Positions 55,653-64,000 of a stretch of DNA of 64,000 nt are shown one piece after another. Within the stretch, counting starts at the first letter, position 1. The number at the start of each line of letters is the position of its first letter. The notes beneath the pieces are model-generated. The model was not told where the DNA came from and did no database searches. It saw nothing but the letters and a program-made list of their open reading frames with translations. The stretch spans positions 14,767,356-14,831,355 of the forward strand of contig OZ022241.1 in assembly GCA_963978895.1 (NCBI GenBank), in the 5' to 3' direction. The stretch comes from Erpobdella octoculata (lineage: Eukaryota > Annelida > Clitellata > Hirudinida > Erpobdellidae). The position numbers and the translations under genes are program-made.

Positions 55653-55780
55653 GTCAAACGGTCACGTGGGGCTAGTCAAACGGTCACGTGGGGTTAGTCA
55701 AACGGTAACGTGGAATTAAGGCTGCATTCGGATTGGTGGTTTTTGTGGATTGAAATTGACACGGATGCTAGGCTATATAA
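55653..55780 (+). promoter_or_regulatory. LTR promoter: three E-box repeats and TATA
   Basis: Three ~22-bp tandem units GTCAAACGGTCACGTGGGG; the first two hold the palindrome CACGTG, the third AACGTG. GGCTATATAAGG follows about 70 bp downstream. E-box repeats upstream of a TATA box look like an enhancer-promoter unit. Which factor binds is unknown. Confidence 0.6.
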
Positions 55781-55831
55781 GGAAATTTTGCGTTTGGAAT
55801 TTTAGTCGGGAGGAGTTCGAGTTTCAGCACG

Positions 55832-57048
55832 ATGAACACTGGTATTATCACTTTTGTAAACGACGAAGTTAGAGAGGCGGAACACAGTGGAGTATTTTTA
55901 AATACTACTGGGTCTGAGACTGTAGAAGAGAAGGAGTCCCAGGATGAGTCAGGCTTCCAACCAGGAGGGAAGAGACCCAACAAGGGACAGACGAAGAGGA
56001 AGCCAAGTGGATCTGACGTGCTACCAAGTCCGGCAGCAAAGAGAAGAAACGAGGCTTCTTCACCTGCTACTGCTGGAATCTCTGAGGGAAAGGAGAAAGT
56101 CGAGCTTCGGTTCATCGAAGCTCAGAGGTTAGTGGATCCTTTTCGGGTTCAATCGTTTTTTGATACTCTATTTGCACGCAAGGTAAGCATAACTGCAAAT
56201 AAGCAACGCCTGATCGTTGACGTAATCTCGACCGCTGAAAGAGAGACGTTTTTCGGTCTCTCTAAAATTGCTGATTACCGAGTAAAGGCCGTTAAAAAGA
56301 TAGCGACAATGACCAAAGTTGTCATAGTGGGAGTATCTCCGACCATTGATATGGAGACCCTCCAACAAAAAACGATGTCCCTATCAGCACAGCGTATCTC
56401 TAAAAGGGTCGACGGAGTAATCGCCCCGACAACGGCGGTAGTCCTTACATTCCCGTATGGGAAAGCTCCGAAGCGAGTGAAGTTAGCATATCACTCGTTC
56501 CGAACTAGGCCTTATGTCTCCCAGCCTATGCGCTGCTTTCGCTGCCAGGCATACGGACACCGGGCCCAGGACTGCAGAAATGCAGTCAAGTGTTCGATCT
56601 GTGCGAAAGAACACAACTGGAACGCCTGCCCGGAGAAGGAGAAGGAGCGCAAGGATCGAACCCGTACCTGCGCCAGTTGCGGCAAATCAAATCACAGTAC
56701 AGATGATAAAAAGTGCCCCAAGTTTGTTTTTTCAGCTGCCGTAAACAAACGGTCGCGGAAAAAGCAGTCACGTACGCTGCTGCGGTGAAGATGGTAGCGA
56801 AGGAAAAGAAAGCTTCCAACTCCCCGAACCCAGCTGCGAAAAGACCGGAGGCGACGCCTTCTGTGGAAAAACCAACACCGACTCCTACATCCAACCCCGC
56901 AAGGAGCAGGACCAAGGAAGCAAAGTCGGTCGTGAGCAAGGCTACCGGTGACGTGACAGATGTCCCATCAACGGAAGGTAAGGCTATGCCTACCCCTACC
57001 GAAAAATCAAAGTTTATTGTTTTAATTAACAACTTATCGAGGAACTGA
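55832..57048 (+). pseudogene. LINE ORF1 (zinc-knuckle RNA-binding protein)
   Basis: ATG at 55832. A low-complexity acidic start is followed by a central fold with VEKIEL-like strands (residues 90-200: LVDPFRVQSFFDTLFARKVS, KIADYRVKAVKKIATMTK), then three Cys knuckles: CFRCQAYGHRAQDC, CSICAKEHNWNAC and CASCGKSNHSTDDKKC (about 56533-56721). A frameshift near 56725-56745 puts the rest in another frame (AVTYAAAVKMVAKEKK, ending at 57046). The family role is binding element RNA into a particle. Confidence 0.8.
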
Positions 57049-57262
57049 TGGATCGATATGGCTTAGTTGGTCTAAATCATGGAGTTGGCACACACATGAC
57101 TCCACGTGGACAGACAACGCCCATCGATCTATCTATGTGTTCATCTGGTTTGTCCAAAAGAGCTTCGTGGTCGATCCTAGGGGAGTCCTTTGGGAGTGAT
57201 CATTTCCCGATTGTTATCAAGTTCGACGGTAGAGCTAATCGGGAAAGAGTCACTAGAGAGTC
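57049..57262 (+). pseudogene. LINE ORF2, end of endonuclease
   Basis: DRYGLVGLNHGVGTHMT, TTPIDLSMCSSGL and GSDHFPIVIKF form the last third of an APE-type endonuclease (S/G-D-H motif). The first two thirds, with the catalytic E and D-x-N, are missing: ORF1's end and this piece are joined directly, a deletion of several hundred bases. Confidence 0.75.
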
Positions 57263-60200
57263 GTGGAATCTGGAAAAGCAAACTGGGACGAGTACCGGCT
57301 TGTCACCAAAATTGCGCTGGAAAAACTCTCACCATTTGCTAGGTGCCAGGATGCCTGGAAGGCAATGTCGAAAGCGCTACATGAGGCAGCTTCCATATCT
57401 ATCCCGCTGAACCGGCGTGGGAGAGAAGGCTTGCAACCTGTACCGTGGTGGAATGAAGCGATCGCTGCGGTCATAAAGGCTCGAAATTCTGAGTGCAACG
57501 CCCTTAAACGTGGGTATTCGCAAGATAAACTCGAGGCCTACAGACGGTTGAAAAAAGAGGCACAGGCCGCAGTGAGAGATGCTAAAATAAACCACTGGCG
57601 TAGGTTCTGCTCCAGTCTGAACTCACACTCCAAGTTGGGAGATATGTGGAAAGCAGTTAAAAGTATTAACGGTACTCAGTCTGGATTCAGCGTTCCGGCG
57701 TTGAAAAATGACAGAGAAACCGTTTTTACCGATAAAGGCAAAGCCGATATGATTGCTCAGACAATCAGCTGGAATGCTTCCTACGCAAATCTGTTGCCCG
57801 AGTTTGTAGACCTTAAAGCCGCGGATAAAGAGAGAATCCATTATGCTCTCCAGGCTAGTGTGCTAGAAAATGATGACGTGCATGGTTTGAATGCCGACAT
57901 CACACGGAAAGAGTTGGAGGAGGCTTTGCTTAAGTGCTCAAAAGGTAAAAGCCCGGGGCCAGACGGTATTTGCTATGAAATGTTGAAGGAAATCGGCAGT
58001 AGTGGGTTGAATAAACTACTGGAGTTTATCAACCTTTCGTGGGCGAAAGGAGAGGTACCCGACATGTGGAGAGAATCAATTTCTTTAACATCGGCTCTGT
58101 GCAAATTGGCAGAACGAATCATAGCAAATCGCCTAAGGCACTACCTAGAGGTATCCAACCTGATTAACCGTGAGCAATCCGGGTTTCGAAAAAGACGAGG
58201 ATGCACAGACCACATCCTAAGACTCCAGAACGACGTGAAGCAATCGATGTGGAAAGGAGGTGGCACACTGGCGGTTTTTCTCGACCTCGAGAAAGCTTTT
58301 GACCTTGTGTGGAGAGATGGATTGCTATGGAAAATGTCTACCCTTGGCATAGGCGGACGAATGATAAAATGGATCCAGGCGTTTCTGAGCGATCGAATAG
58401 CCAGGGTGAGAGTTGGTAACACGCTGTCTGACACTGTTCAGATAGCAAATGGCACTCCCCAGGGCTCGGTTCTTAGTCCACTCCTGTTTCTATTAATGCT
58501 ACATGACCTACCAAGCAGAGTGGTCCATGGGCTACGAACGTCTGTTTTTGCTGATGATGTTGCGGTGTGGGTTACCGGTAAAAATTCCCACGATATGCAG
58601 CATCACCTTCAAGAACGGATGAACCAAGTTCAAAACTTCTTTGCAAAGTGGGGATTCAAGCTATCAGCAAAAAAATCTGTAGTGGTCTGTTTCACCCACT
58701 CTCGAAAGTTCCGTCAGAACTCTCCGAAAATCCATATAGGTGGCTACGCCCTGGATTGGAGCACATCAGTTCGTTTTCTCGGAGTAATATTCGACAGTAA
58801 ACTGAACTGGGGTCGTCACATTGACTTTATAGTCAAACTGTGCAAACAAAGATTGAACGTGATGAGGCTATTAACTAGTCTCACGTGGGGTTGCAATAAG
58901 CAGACCCTAATGCTCTACTACCGATGCTCGATTCGGTCGGTAATAGAGTACGGTTGCGAAGCATTTGATAGTGCCTCGTCCACCTGCAAAGGTAGACTTG
59001 ACAGGCTACAGCACGCTGCCCTAAGAACGGCGTGCGGGTCAATGACCTGCACAGGGCTGGCCGCTCTACAGGTCGAGTGTGGTGATCCACCCTTAGACCT
59101 GAGGCGCAAAATGCTGATAGCCAATTTCGCAACCAAAACAAAAATCATCCCAAACCACCCGGCGCGGAAGATTTTTGAGCCAGTCGGGAAACAGCAGACA
59201 CGGAAATGGAAACATTTTTTCCATCGATACTGCTTCAGGAGAAAGCAAAAAGTTTCCAAAGCACCGATGGCCAAACGGGTGTCGGTACTAAACGAAATGG
59301 TTGCAAGAATGAAACCAAAGGAGCTGGCAACTCCTGCGATGCCACCGTGGAAATACAACCCTCCTCATTTTGATGAAGGGCTTGTAGGGTTAACCAAAGA
59401 AGACCCAACGCTTTTACCAAGAGCGCTGGAACTTCTGGATATATACCGGTATCACACCCGGATGTACACCGATGCCTCCAAGATTGGAAGCAGAGTCGCA
59501 GTTGGTGGGTTTGTCCCGAGATCTAGCTGTCGGTTCAGCCTTAGAGTGACGGACGATGTCTCGATCTTTACAGCCGAACTGACAGCGATCAAAAAAGGAA
59601 TCGAGTGGATGGCCAGACCTGACGGTCCAGCCAAGTTGGCGCTGTTCACTGACTCGTACAGTTCTGTACTTGCTCTTAAAAACAGCGCTAACGCTAACAA
59701 ATCCCCATTAGTTGCTTCAACCTTAGCGTTAATCGACTCGATTATGCGTGAAGGTAGAGAAGTAACAGTGATCTGGGTTCCCAGTCACGTGGGCATTACT
59801 GGTAACGAAGCTGCTGATCGACTTGCTAAAATTGCGATCAAGCATGCAGAAGTCGAACTTGTGATCGAGAGAGAACTAGTAGACTTCAAGAGGGCCATCA
59901 GGAAAGAGATAATGCGTGAGTGGCAAAAAAGATGGGATGAGGAATCCCATAGCTGCGATTACTGGTCTATTGAGTCGAAAGTCTCTCAAAAAATCAAGTT
60001 AGCCACAACGCCCCGGTGCAAGGAAGTTGCCATTACCAGACTCCGTCTAGGTAAATGTCGACTGAACGATTACTTAAAAATTTAGGACTTGCATGATACG
60101 GGTTTGTGCGAAACTTGCAGGAGTCCGGAAACTGTTGAACACTGGGTGCTCAACTGCAGGGCAACAGGTCATCCTAGAGCCAAGATGAGAAGAATCTGCA

Positions 60201-60301
60201 GACGGTTCAAGCAAGAACCCACCCAGCCAGTCGTCTTAAAGTCTCCACGATGCCAGGAGGTCATCTACTCCTGGATCAAGGATCACAACATCGCGCTGTG
60301 A
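57263..60301 (+). pseudogene. LINE ORF2: RT, RNase H and Cys-rich end
   Basis: A long frame with one TAG at 60083. RT: KGKSPGPDGICYEMLK, then a jump from GEVPDMWRE straight to SISLTSALCKLAERII (the stretch containing NYRP is deleted), FRKRRGCTDHI, FLDLEKAFDLVW, GTPQGSVLSPLLFLLMLHDL, catalytic FADDVAVW (about 58549-58572) and RFLGVIFDS. RNase H: YTDASKIGSRVAVGGFV, FTAELTAIKKGIEWM, ALFTDSYSSVLAL and VPSHVGITGNEAADRLAK (59464-59834), with Asp/Glu/Asp/Asp all present. The end has C-x2-C...H...C (CETCRSPETVEHWVLNC). RNase H after RT points to the I group. Confidence 0.85.
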
Positions 60302-60583
60302 TCAACGACCGGCCATCCAGCTTAATCCGGGATTGAGGATGACAGCAGGACGGCAATCCAGGAACGGTTATAGTAGGAAGAGGAAAAAGGAAGAAAAAGA
60401 ATATTCTAGATTCATATTCTACTGAATTTTTCCTCTTCCTAAAGTGTTATTATTTAGCAATTTTCTGGCTCTTCTTATTTCCTTTTCTCCCTTTTTTTTC
60501 CTCCCCACCCCTACCCTTCCTTCTCATTTCCCATGTCTAAAAATACTATGTATAAGGACATTAAACTATCATAAAAAAAAAAA
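60302..60583 (+). other. LINE 3' UTR
   Basis: A purine-rich then CT-rich stretch, and an A tail of eleven A at 60573-60583. Confidence 0.6.
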
Positions 60584-60743
60584 TTGGAATTTTAGTTCTC
60601 TTCTTCGTGCGATTTTGAGAGGTGAAGCTCTGTCCGATTAGTGTCGTTTGTGTTATATTAATAAACTTTAAACCTTGTTTAGTCTCGAATCAGTTGTTTC
60701 GTCGTCAGGCATCAATACCCGAGCAGAATCCCGTCACAATGTG

Positions 60744-61745
60744 TTTAGCCACTCTTTCGTTGTTGCCGAGATCAAAGATGAATGCTTGATTGGGCTTGAT
60801 TTCTTAAAAAGGAATGGGTTTGCACTGGATTTCAATAAAAGAATTTTGACACTGAATGACTCTGAGTTTCCACTGATATATAGTGATGATCTTGAAGAGA
60901 TCTGTCAGCCAATTCACCACCAAGAGCTACATACTGTGAGAAATGATCAAGTTCAAGGAAATAAAGATGAAGTAAAGAGATCAAATAAATTTGTTAATAA
61001 TGAAAATTGTAAAGCAATACCATCTAGAATTTCACATGAAAGAAAACATCCACGATTGCAGCAGATTTTGTTAAATGTCAAAGGTTCTCTTCCAATAGAA
61101 GAATCTGTTAAGGCAGAAAATTTGTTAGATGAATTCAGTTATATTGTGTCGATGGATGACAATGATTGTGGAAAAACAGATGTTGTACAACACAAAATTA
61201 ACACAGAAGAGACTCAACCGATCCATCAAATGCCACGTCGCCTTCCCTTAGCGAAGCGAGAAGAGGCAAAGCAGATTTTAGACCAAATGTACAAACAAGG
61301 AGTAATTGAACCATCTTGTAGCCCTTGGTGTTCACCAGTAGTTTTAGTGAAGAAGAAGAATGGTTCATGGCGTCTTTGTGTTGATTATAGAAAGTTGAAC
61401 GAAGTCACAATCAAAGATAGTTATCCTCTTCCTCGAATAAATGACACACTTGACACCCTTGTTGGAACAAAAGTATTCTCTACTCTAGACTTAAAAAGTG
61501 GTTATTGGCAGGTTGGCATATACCCACCAGATAAGGAAAAGACAGCTTTTTCTATAGGCGAAGGATTGTGGCAGTTTACTGTAATGCCGTTCGGTTTATG
61601 CAACGCTCCAGCTACATTTGAACGGTTAATGGAGTTCGTCGTGAGAGGACTTGTCTGGAAAACTTGTTTAGTCTATCTTGACGACATTATCGTGATTGGT
61701 AGGAGCTATGAGGAGCATTTTTACAATCTGCGCACTGTTTTCTAA
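60744..61745 (+). pseudogene. gypsy pol: protease end and reverse transcriptase
   Basis: FSHSFVVAEIKDECLIGLDF completes the protease (the ILG-like flap/hydrophobic motif GLDFL). After a spacer, RT runs LPLAKREEAKQILDQM, GVIEPSCSPWCSPVVLVKKK, RLCVDYRKLNEVTIKDSYPL, FSTLDLKSGYWQV, FGLCNAPATFERLM and catalytic YLDD (about 61675-61686). A TAA at 61743 follows LRTVF; reading continues [13 protein letters not shown] after a frame break at about 61745. Confidence 0.88.
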
Positions 61746-62740
61746 AGGATAAGAAATGCAGGAATGAAACTTAATCCATCTAAATGCTCCCTATTTAAAA
61801 TAGAAGTGAGTTACCAGGGACACATAGTCTCGCAAGAGGGAATAAGAACTGATCCAGAAAAAGTTGCAGCAGTAACTCATTGGCCACCTCCAAGAAACAT
61901 AACTGAACTGAGAAGTTTTCTTGGATTATGTACTTATTACAGACGATTTGTTGCAAACTTTTCTAACATCGCTAAAAAGTTACACCAGTTAACAAGAAAA
62001 GGACATTGTTTTGACTGGACTGTATTCCGTCAACAAGCTTTTGATGAACTGAAAGAAGCAATTAGTTCTTCTCCAGTATTAAGTTACCCTGTTCCTGGTG
62101 AATTGTTTATTTTAGATACTGATGCAAGCAATTCTGGCATTGGAGCAGTATTGTCACAAAGGATAACAGGAATTGAAAAAGTTGTGTCCTATTATAGCAG
62201 AACCTTATCAAGGCCTGAAAGGAACTACTGTGTTACTAGACGAGAATTATTGGCAGTTGTTGAAGCCATCATAAATAGCTTTATGGTCAACGTTTCCTGT
62301 TACGAACTGATCTTGCTGCCCTCAAGTGGTTGTTGAGTTTCAAGAATCAAGAAGGTCAGGTGGCAAGGTGGGTTGAACGATTGCAAACTTATCAATTCAG
62401 TGAGGAACATAGGAAAGGACAGTTGCATATGAATGCAGATTCGTTATCTCGTCGACCATGTGAGATTGGCTGTGGGCATTGTTCCCATATAGAAGAGAAG
62501 GACAAAAGCAACACATGTTTTGGAATAGCATTAGAAGGTCTAGATAGTTGGACCGATAAAAATTTGAGAAAAAAGCAACTTAAAGATGATGACATCAGAC
62601 CACTAATACAATGGATGCAGCAGAAACAAAGACCAGATTGGGCCCAAATTGCAAGTGAAGGGCTTGTAACGAAAGCTTATTGGGCACAGTGGGACTCACT
62701 AACGCTTGACAAAGGAGTTTTAAAAAGAATATGGTAAACA
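61746..62740 (+). pseudogene. gypsy pol: RT end, RNase H and linker
   Basis: [20 protein letters not shown] and [14 protein letters not shown] close the RT; RNase H has [38 protein letters not shown] and [10 protein letters not shown] frameshift near 62275 (about 62270-62290) turns the end into a short nonsense tail; the true frame resumes at 62330 with [20 protein letters not shown] and NADSLSRRPC, the tether leading to integrase. A stop at 62735. Confidence 0.85.
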
Positions 62741-63847
62741 GTTAACGGACTATCACATCACCTTCAGATAATAATTCCAAAATCAAGGGTTGTTGAGGTA
62801 CTTGAAGAAATGCATGCCGGTACATCTGGAGGTCATCTTGGAGTCAACAAGACCTTAGATAAAATTTGTCAACGATTCTATTGGTTACACTATAAGAACG
62901 ACGTTGAGAATTGGTACAGGAGATGTGATACGTGTGCTGCAGCTAAAGGCCCTAAAAAGAAAACAAAAGGGGAGATGCAACAGTACAATGTTGGAACACC
63001 TTTTGAAAGAATTGCAATTGATGTTGCTGGCCCTTTTCCTGAATCAGTAAATGGAAACAAATACATCCTCGTAGTCATGGATTATTTTTCAAAGTGGCCT
63101 GAAGTGTACGCCTTGCCTAATCAAGAAGCAGCTACAGTCGCCGAGGCTTTAGTTCAAAATTGGATCAGCCGGTATGGTGTCCCGATGAAACTTCACTCCG
63201 ATCAAGGGAGGAATTTTGAATCTATGTTGTTTCAAGAGATGTGCACACTACTAAGAATTCACAAAACTTGCACCACACCCCTGCACCCTCAATCAGATGG
63301 GATGGTGGAACGGTTTAATCGTACCCTGATTGAGTTTCTAAAAAAAGTTGTGAGTGAACGACAAGATGATTGGGATCGTTATATTCCACTGTTTCTCTTA
63401 GCATATAGAGGAGGTGCACACACCACCACAGGTCACACACCAGGAGAAGTGTTATTCAGGTCAAACCTTCGTCTACCCTGCGACCTTCTCTTTGGCAGTC
63501 CAAGAAGATCTGACGAGCCAAAGACGGAATTCACTTCCGGTCTACAAACCAAGATTAATGTGTTGCATTCAATTGTGAGGGACAAATTGAGAACAGCTAG
63601 CGATAAGATGAAGACTTGTTATGACTGCCAATTAAATCGTGGGAAGTTTAAAGAACACGATTGCGTATGGTTCTACAATCCTCAAAGAAGAAAAGGACTG
63701 TCCCCCAAATTGCAACCAGAATGGGAGGGTCCATACGTCATTATCAAGAAGATCAATGATGTAATCTTCCGGATACGGAAAGGTCAAGGAAGGATGAAGG
63801 TCGTCCATGTCAACCGCCTAGCCATGTACCACGGTTCAGAGCTGTAA
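62741..63847 (+). CDS. gypsy integrase
   Basis: Open from before 62810 to TAA at 63845. Zinc-binding HHCC: H and H in HAGTSGGHLGV, then CDTCAAAKG. Core: D in IAIDVAGPFP (about 63020), D in LHSDQGRNFES, E in QSDGMVERFNRTL, the D,D-35-E layout. The C-terminal GPY/F-like region is LQPEWEGPYVIIKKI, ending VVHVNRLAMYHGSEL. This is the best-preserved part of the element. The lead-in at 62741-62809 contains LQIIIPKSRVVEVLEEM, so the true protein start is in the upstream polyprotein. Confidence 0.88.
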   Translation, partial: VNGLSHHLQIIIPKSRVVEVLEEMHAGTSGGHLGVNKTLDKICQRFYWLHYKNDVENWYRRCDTCAAAKGPKKKTKGEMQQYNVGTPFERIAIDVAGPFPESVNGNKYILVVMDYFSKWPEVYALPNQEAATVAEALVQNWISRYGVPMKLHSDQGRNFESMLFQEMCTLLRIHKTCTTPLHPQSDGMVERFNRTLIEFLKKVVSERQDDWDRYIPLFLLAYRGGAHTTTGHTPGEVLFRSNLRLPCDLLFGSPRRSDEPKTEFTSGLQTKINVLHSIVRDKLRTASDKMKTCYDCQLNRGKFKEHDCVWFYNPQRRKGLSPKLQPEWEGPYVIIKKINDVIFRIRKGQGRMKVVHVNRLAMYHGSEL

Positions 63848-63867
63848 GAAGTTGCTCGAGACGAGCA

Positions 63868-63886
63868 ATGGTTGAGAGGGGGGCAG
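63868..63886 (+). promoter_or_regulatory. Polypurine tract
   Basis: GAGAGGGGGGCAG directly precedes the 3' LTR. Confidence 0.75.
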
Positions 63887-64000
63887 TGCTGTAACCAGTG
63901 GCGGCGCGCACATCCTTGTTTCTATTTTTAGTTTGTGAGTTAGTGAAGCTCGAGAGTTGTTGATTGATAGCGGCCATTACTTTTCCGAAACTAATATTTG
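63887..64000 (+). repeat. 3' LTR, partial
   Basis: The first 114 bp of the LTR; the window ends inside it. Confidence 0.92.

Larger units (their letters stand above)
55807..60583 (+). mobile_element. I-type LINE with 13-bp TSD
   Basis: TTGGAATTTTAGT lies at 55794-55806 and 60584-60596. The element starts CGGGAGGAGTTCGAG and ends in an A-run. It has two ORFs: a zinc-knuckle ORF1, and an ORF2 with endonuclease end, RT and RNase H. The 5' end appears complete while the interior has deletions. Confidence 0.9.
55109..60738 (+). mobile_element. Solo LTR with TSD ATGTG, containing a LINE
   Basis: Starts TGTCACGG and ends CCCGTCACA. ATGTG lies on both sides (55104-55108, 60739-60743). After removing the LINE, about 840 bp remain with TATA (55774) and AATAAA (60660-60665) signals in LTR order. 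Only one LTR is present, so it arose by LTR-LTR recombination. Confidence 0.85.
52480..64000 (+). mobile_element. Ty3/gypsy LTR retrotransposon, nested insertions, runs off the window
   Basis: LTRs at 52480-52707 and from 63887. Plus-strand order gag, protease, RT, RNase H, integrase, the Ty3/gypsy order. No env. Three later insertions: MITE-like (54000-54775), solo LTR (55109-60738) and, inside that, an I-type LINE. Without these the element would be about 5.2 kb. Frameshifts in gag and pol and one gag stop indicate it is inactive. Confidence 0.9.

Overview
The window is AT-rich metazoan DNA made almost entirely of transposable elements nested inside one another, with a few host exons surviving between them. 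There are no operons, bacterial genes or CRISPR arrays. The mix of Helitrons, hAT transposons, a Phantom-like MULE, CR1/L2, RTE and I-type LINEs, Penelope-like elements (PLEs), Ty3/gypsy elements and tRNA-derived SINEs suggests a large, repeat-rich invertebrate genome, possibly an arthropod. I cannot place it more precisely from sequence alone.

Host layer. Four minus-strand exon candidates (36516-36672, 15530-15610, 765-1277, 294-541) join in compatible phase at every junction. They would encode a membrane anchor, a Thr-rich linker, a 171-codon Thr/Ser/Pro mucin-like stalk and a beta-rich piece. If they form one gene, almost everything from 0.3 to 36.7 kb is intron filled with mobile DNA. A separate 83-nt exon candidate lies at 48342-48424 (+).

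1.5-15 kb. A 13.5-kb hAT-like insertion (8-bp target duplication GTTATAAG; termini are arrays of a GGGATTAA-type repeat) fills one host intron. Inside it lie a decayed hAT with a SINE, a second hAT deletion derivative (4945-6420), and a three-deep nest: a CR1-like LINE (-) broken by an L2-like LINE (+), itself broken by a MULE with a 10-bp target duplication and an intron-rich PHD/FLYWCH transposase gene.

15-37 kb. This stretch holds PLE fragments, an RTE tail, a hAT carrying a Helitron, a long block of short Helitrons with expanded TATG microsatellites and an 18-bp minisatellite, an exact 500-bp tandem duplication, a 230-bp palindrome of two tRNA-like units, a gag-pro LTR retrotransposon carrying a fragment of non-muscle myosin heavy chain, and a PLE with a complete-looking hammerhead ribozyme.

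37-52 kb. A 6.4-kb hAT (TSD TTCTATAG) contains a SINE, a Helitron and a second hAT. It is followed by a BED-finger hAT, tRNA-derived and other retroposons, and Helitron Rep/helicase remains.

52-64 kb. A Ty3/gypsy element (5' LTR at 52480, 3' LTR running off the end) is interrupted in its protease by a solo LTR (TSD ATGTG), and that LTR is interrupted by an I-type LINE with RNase H (13-bp TSD). Nearly every TE coding region carries stops or frameshifts. The target duplications give a readable insertion order.
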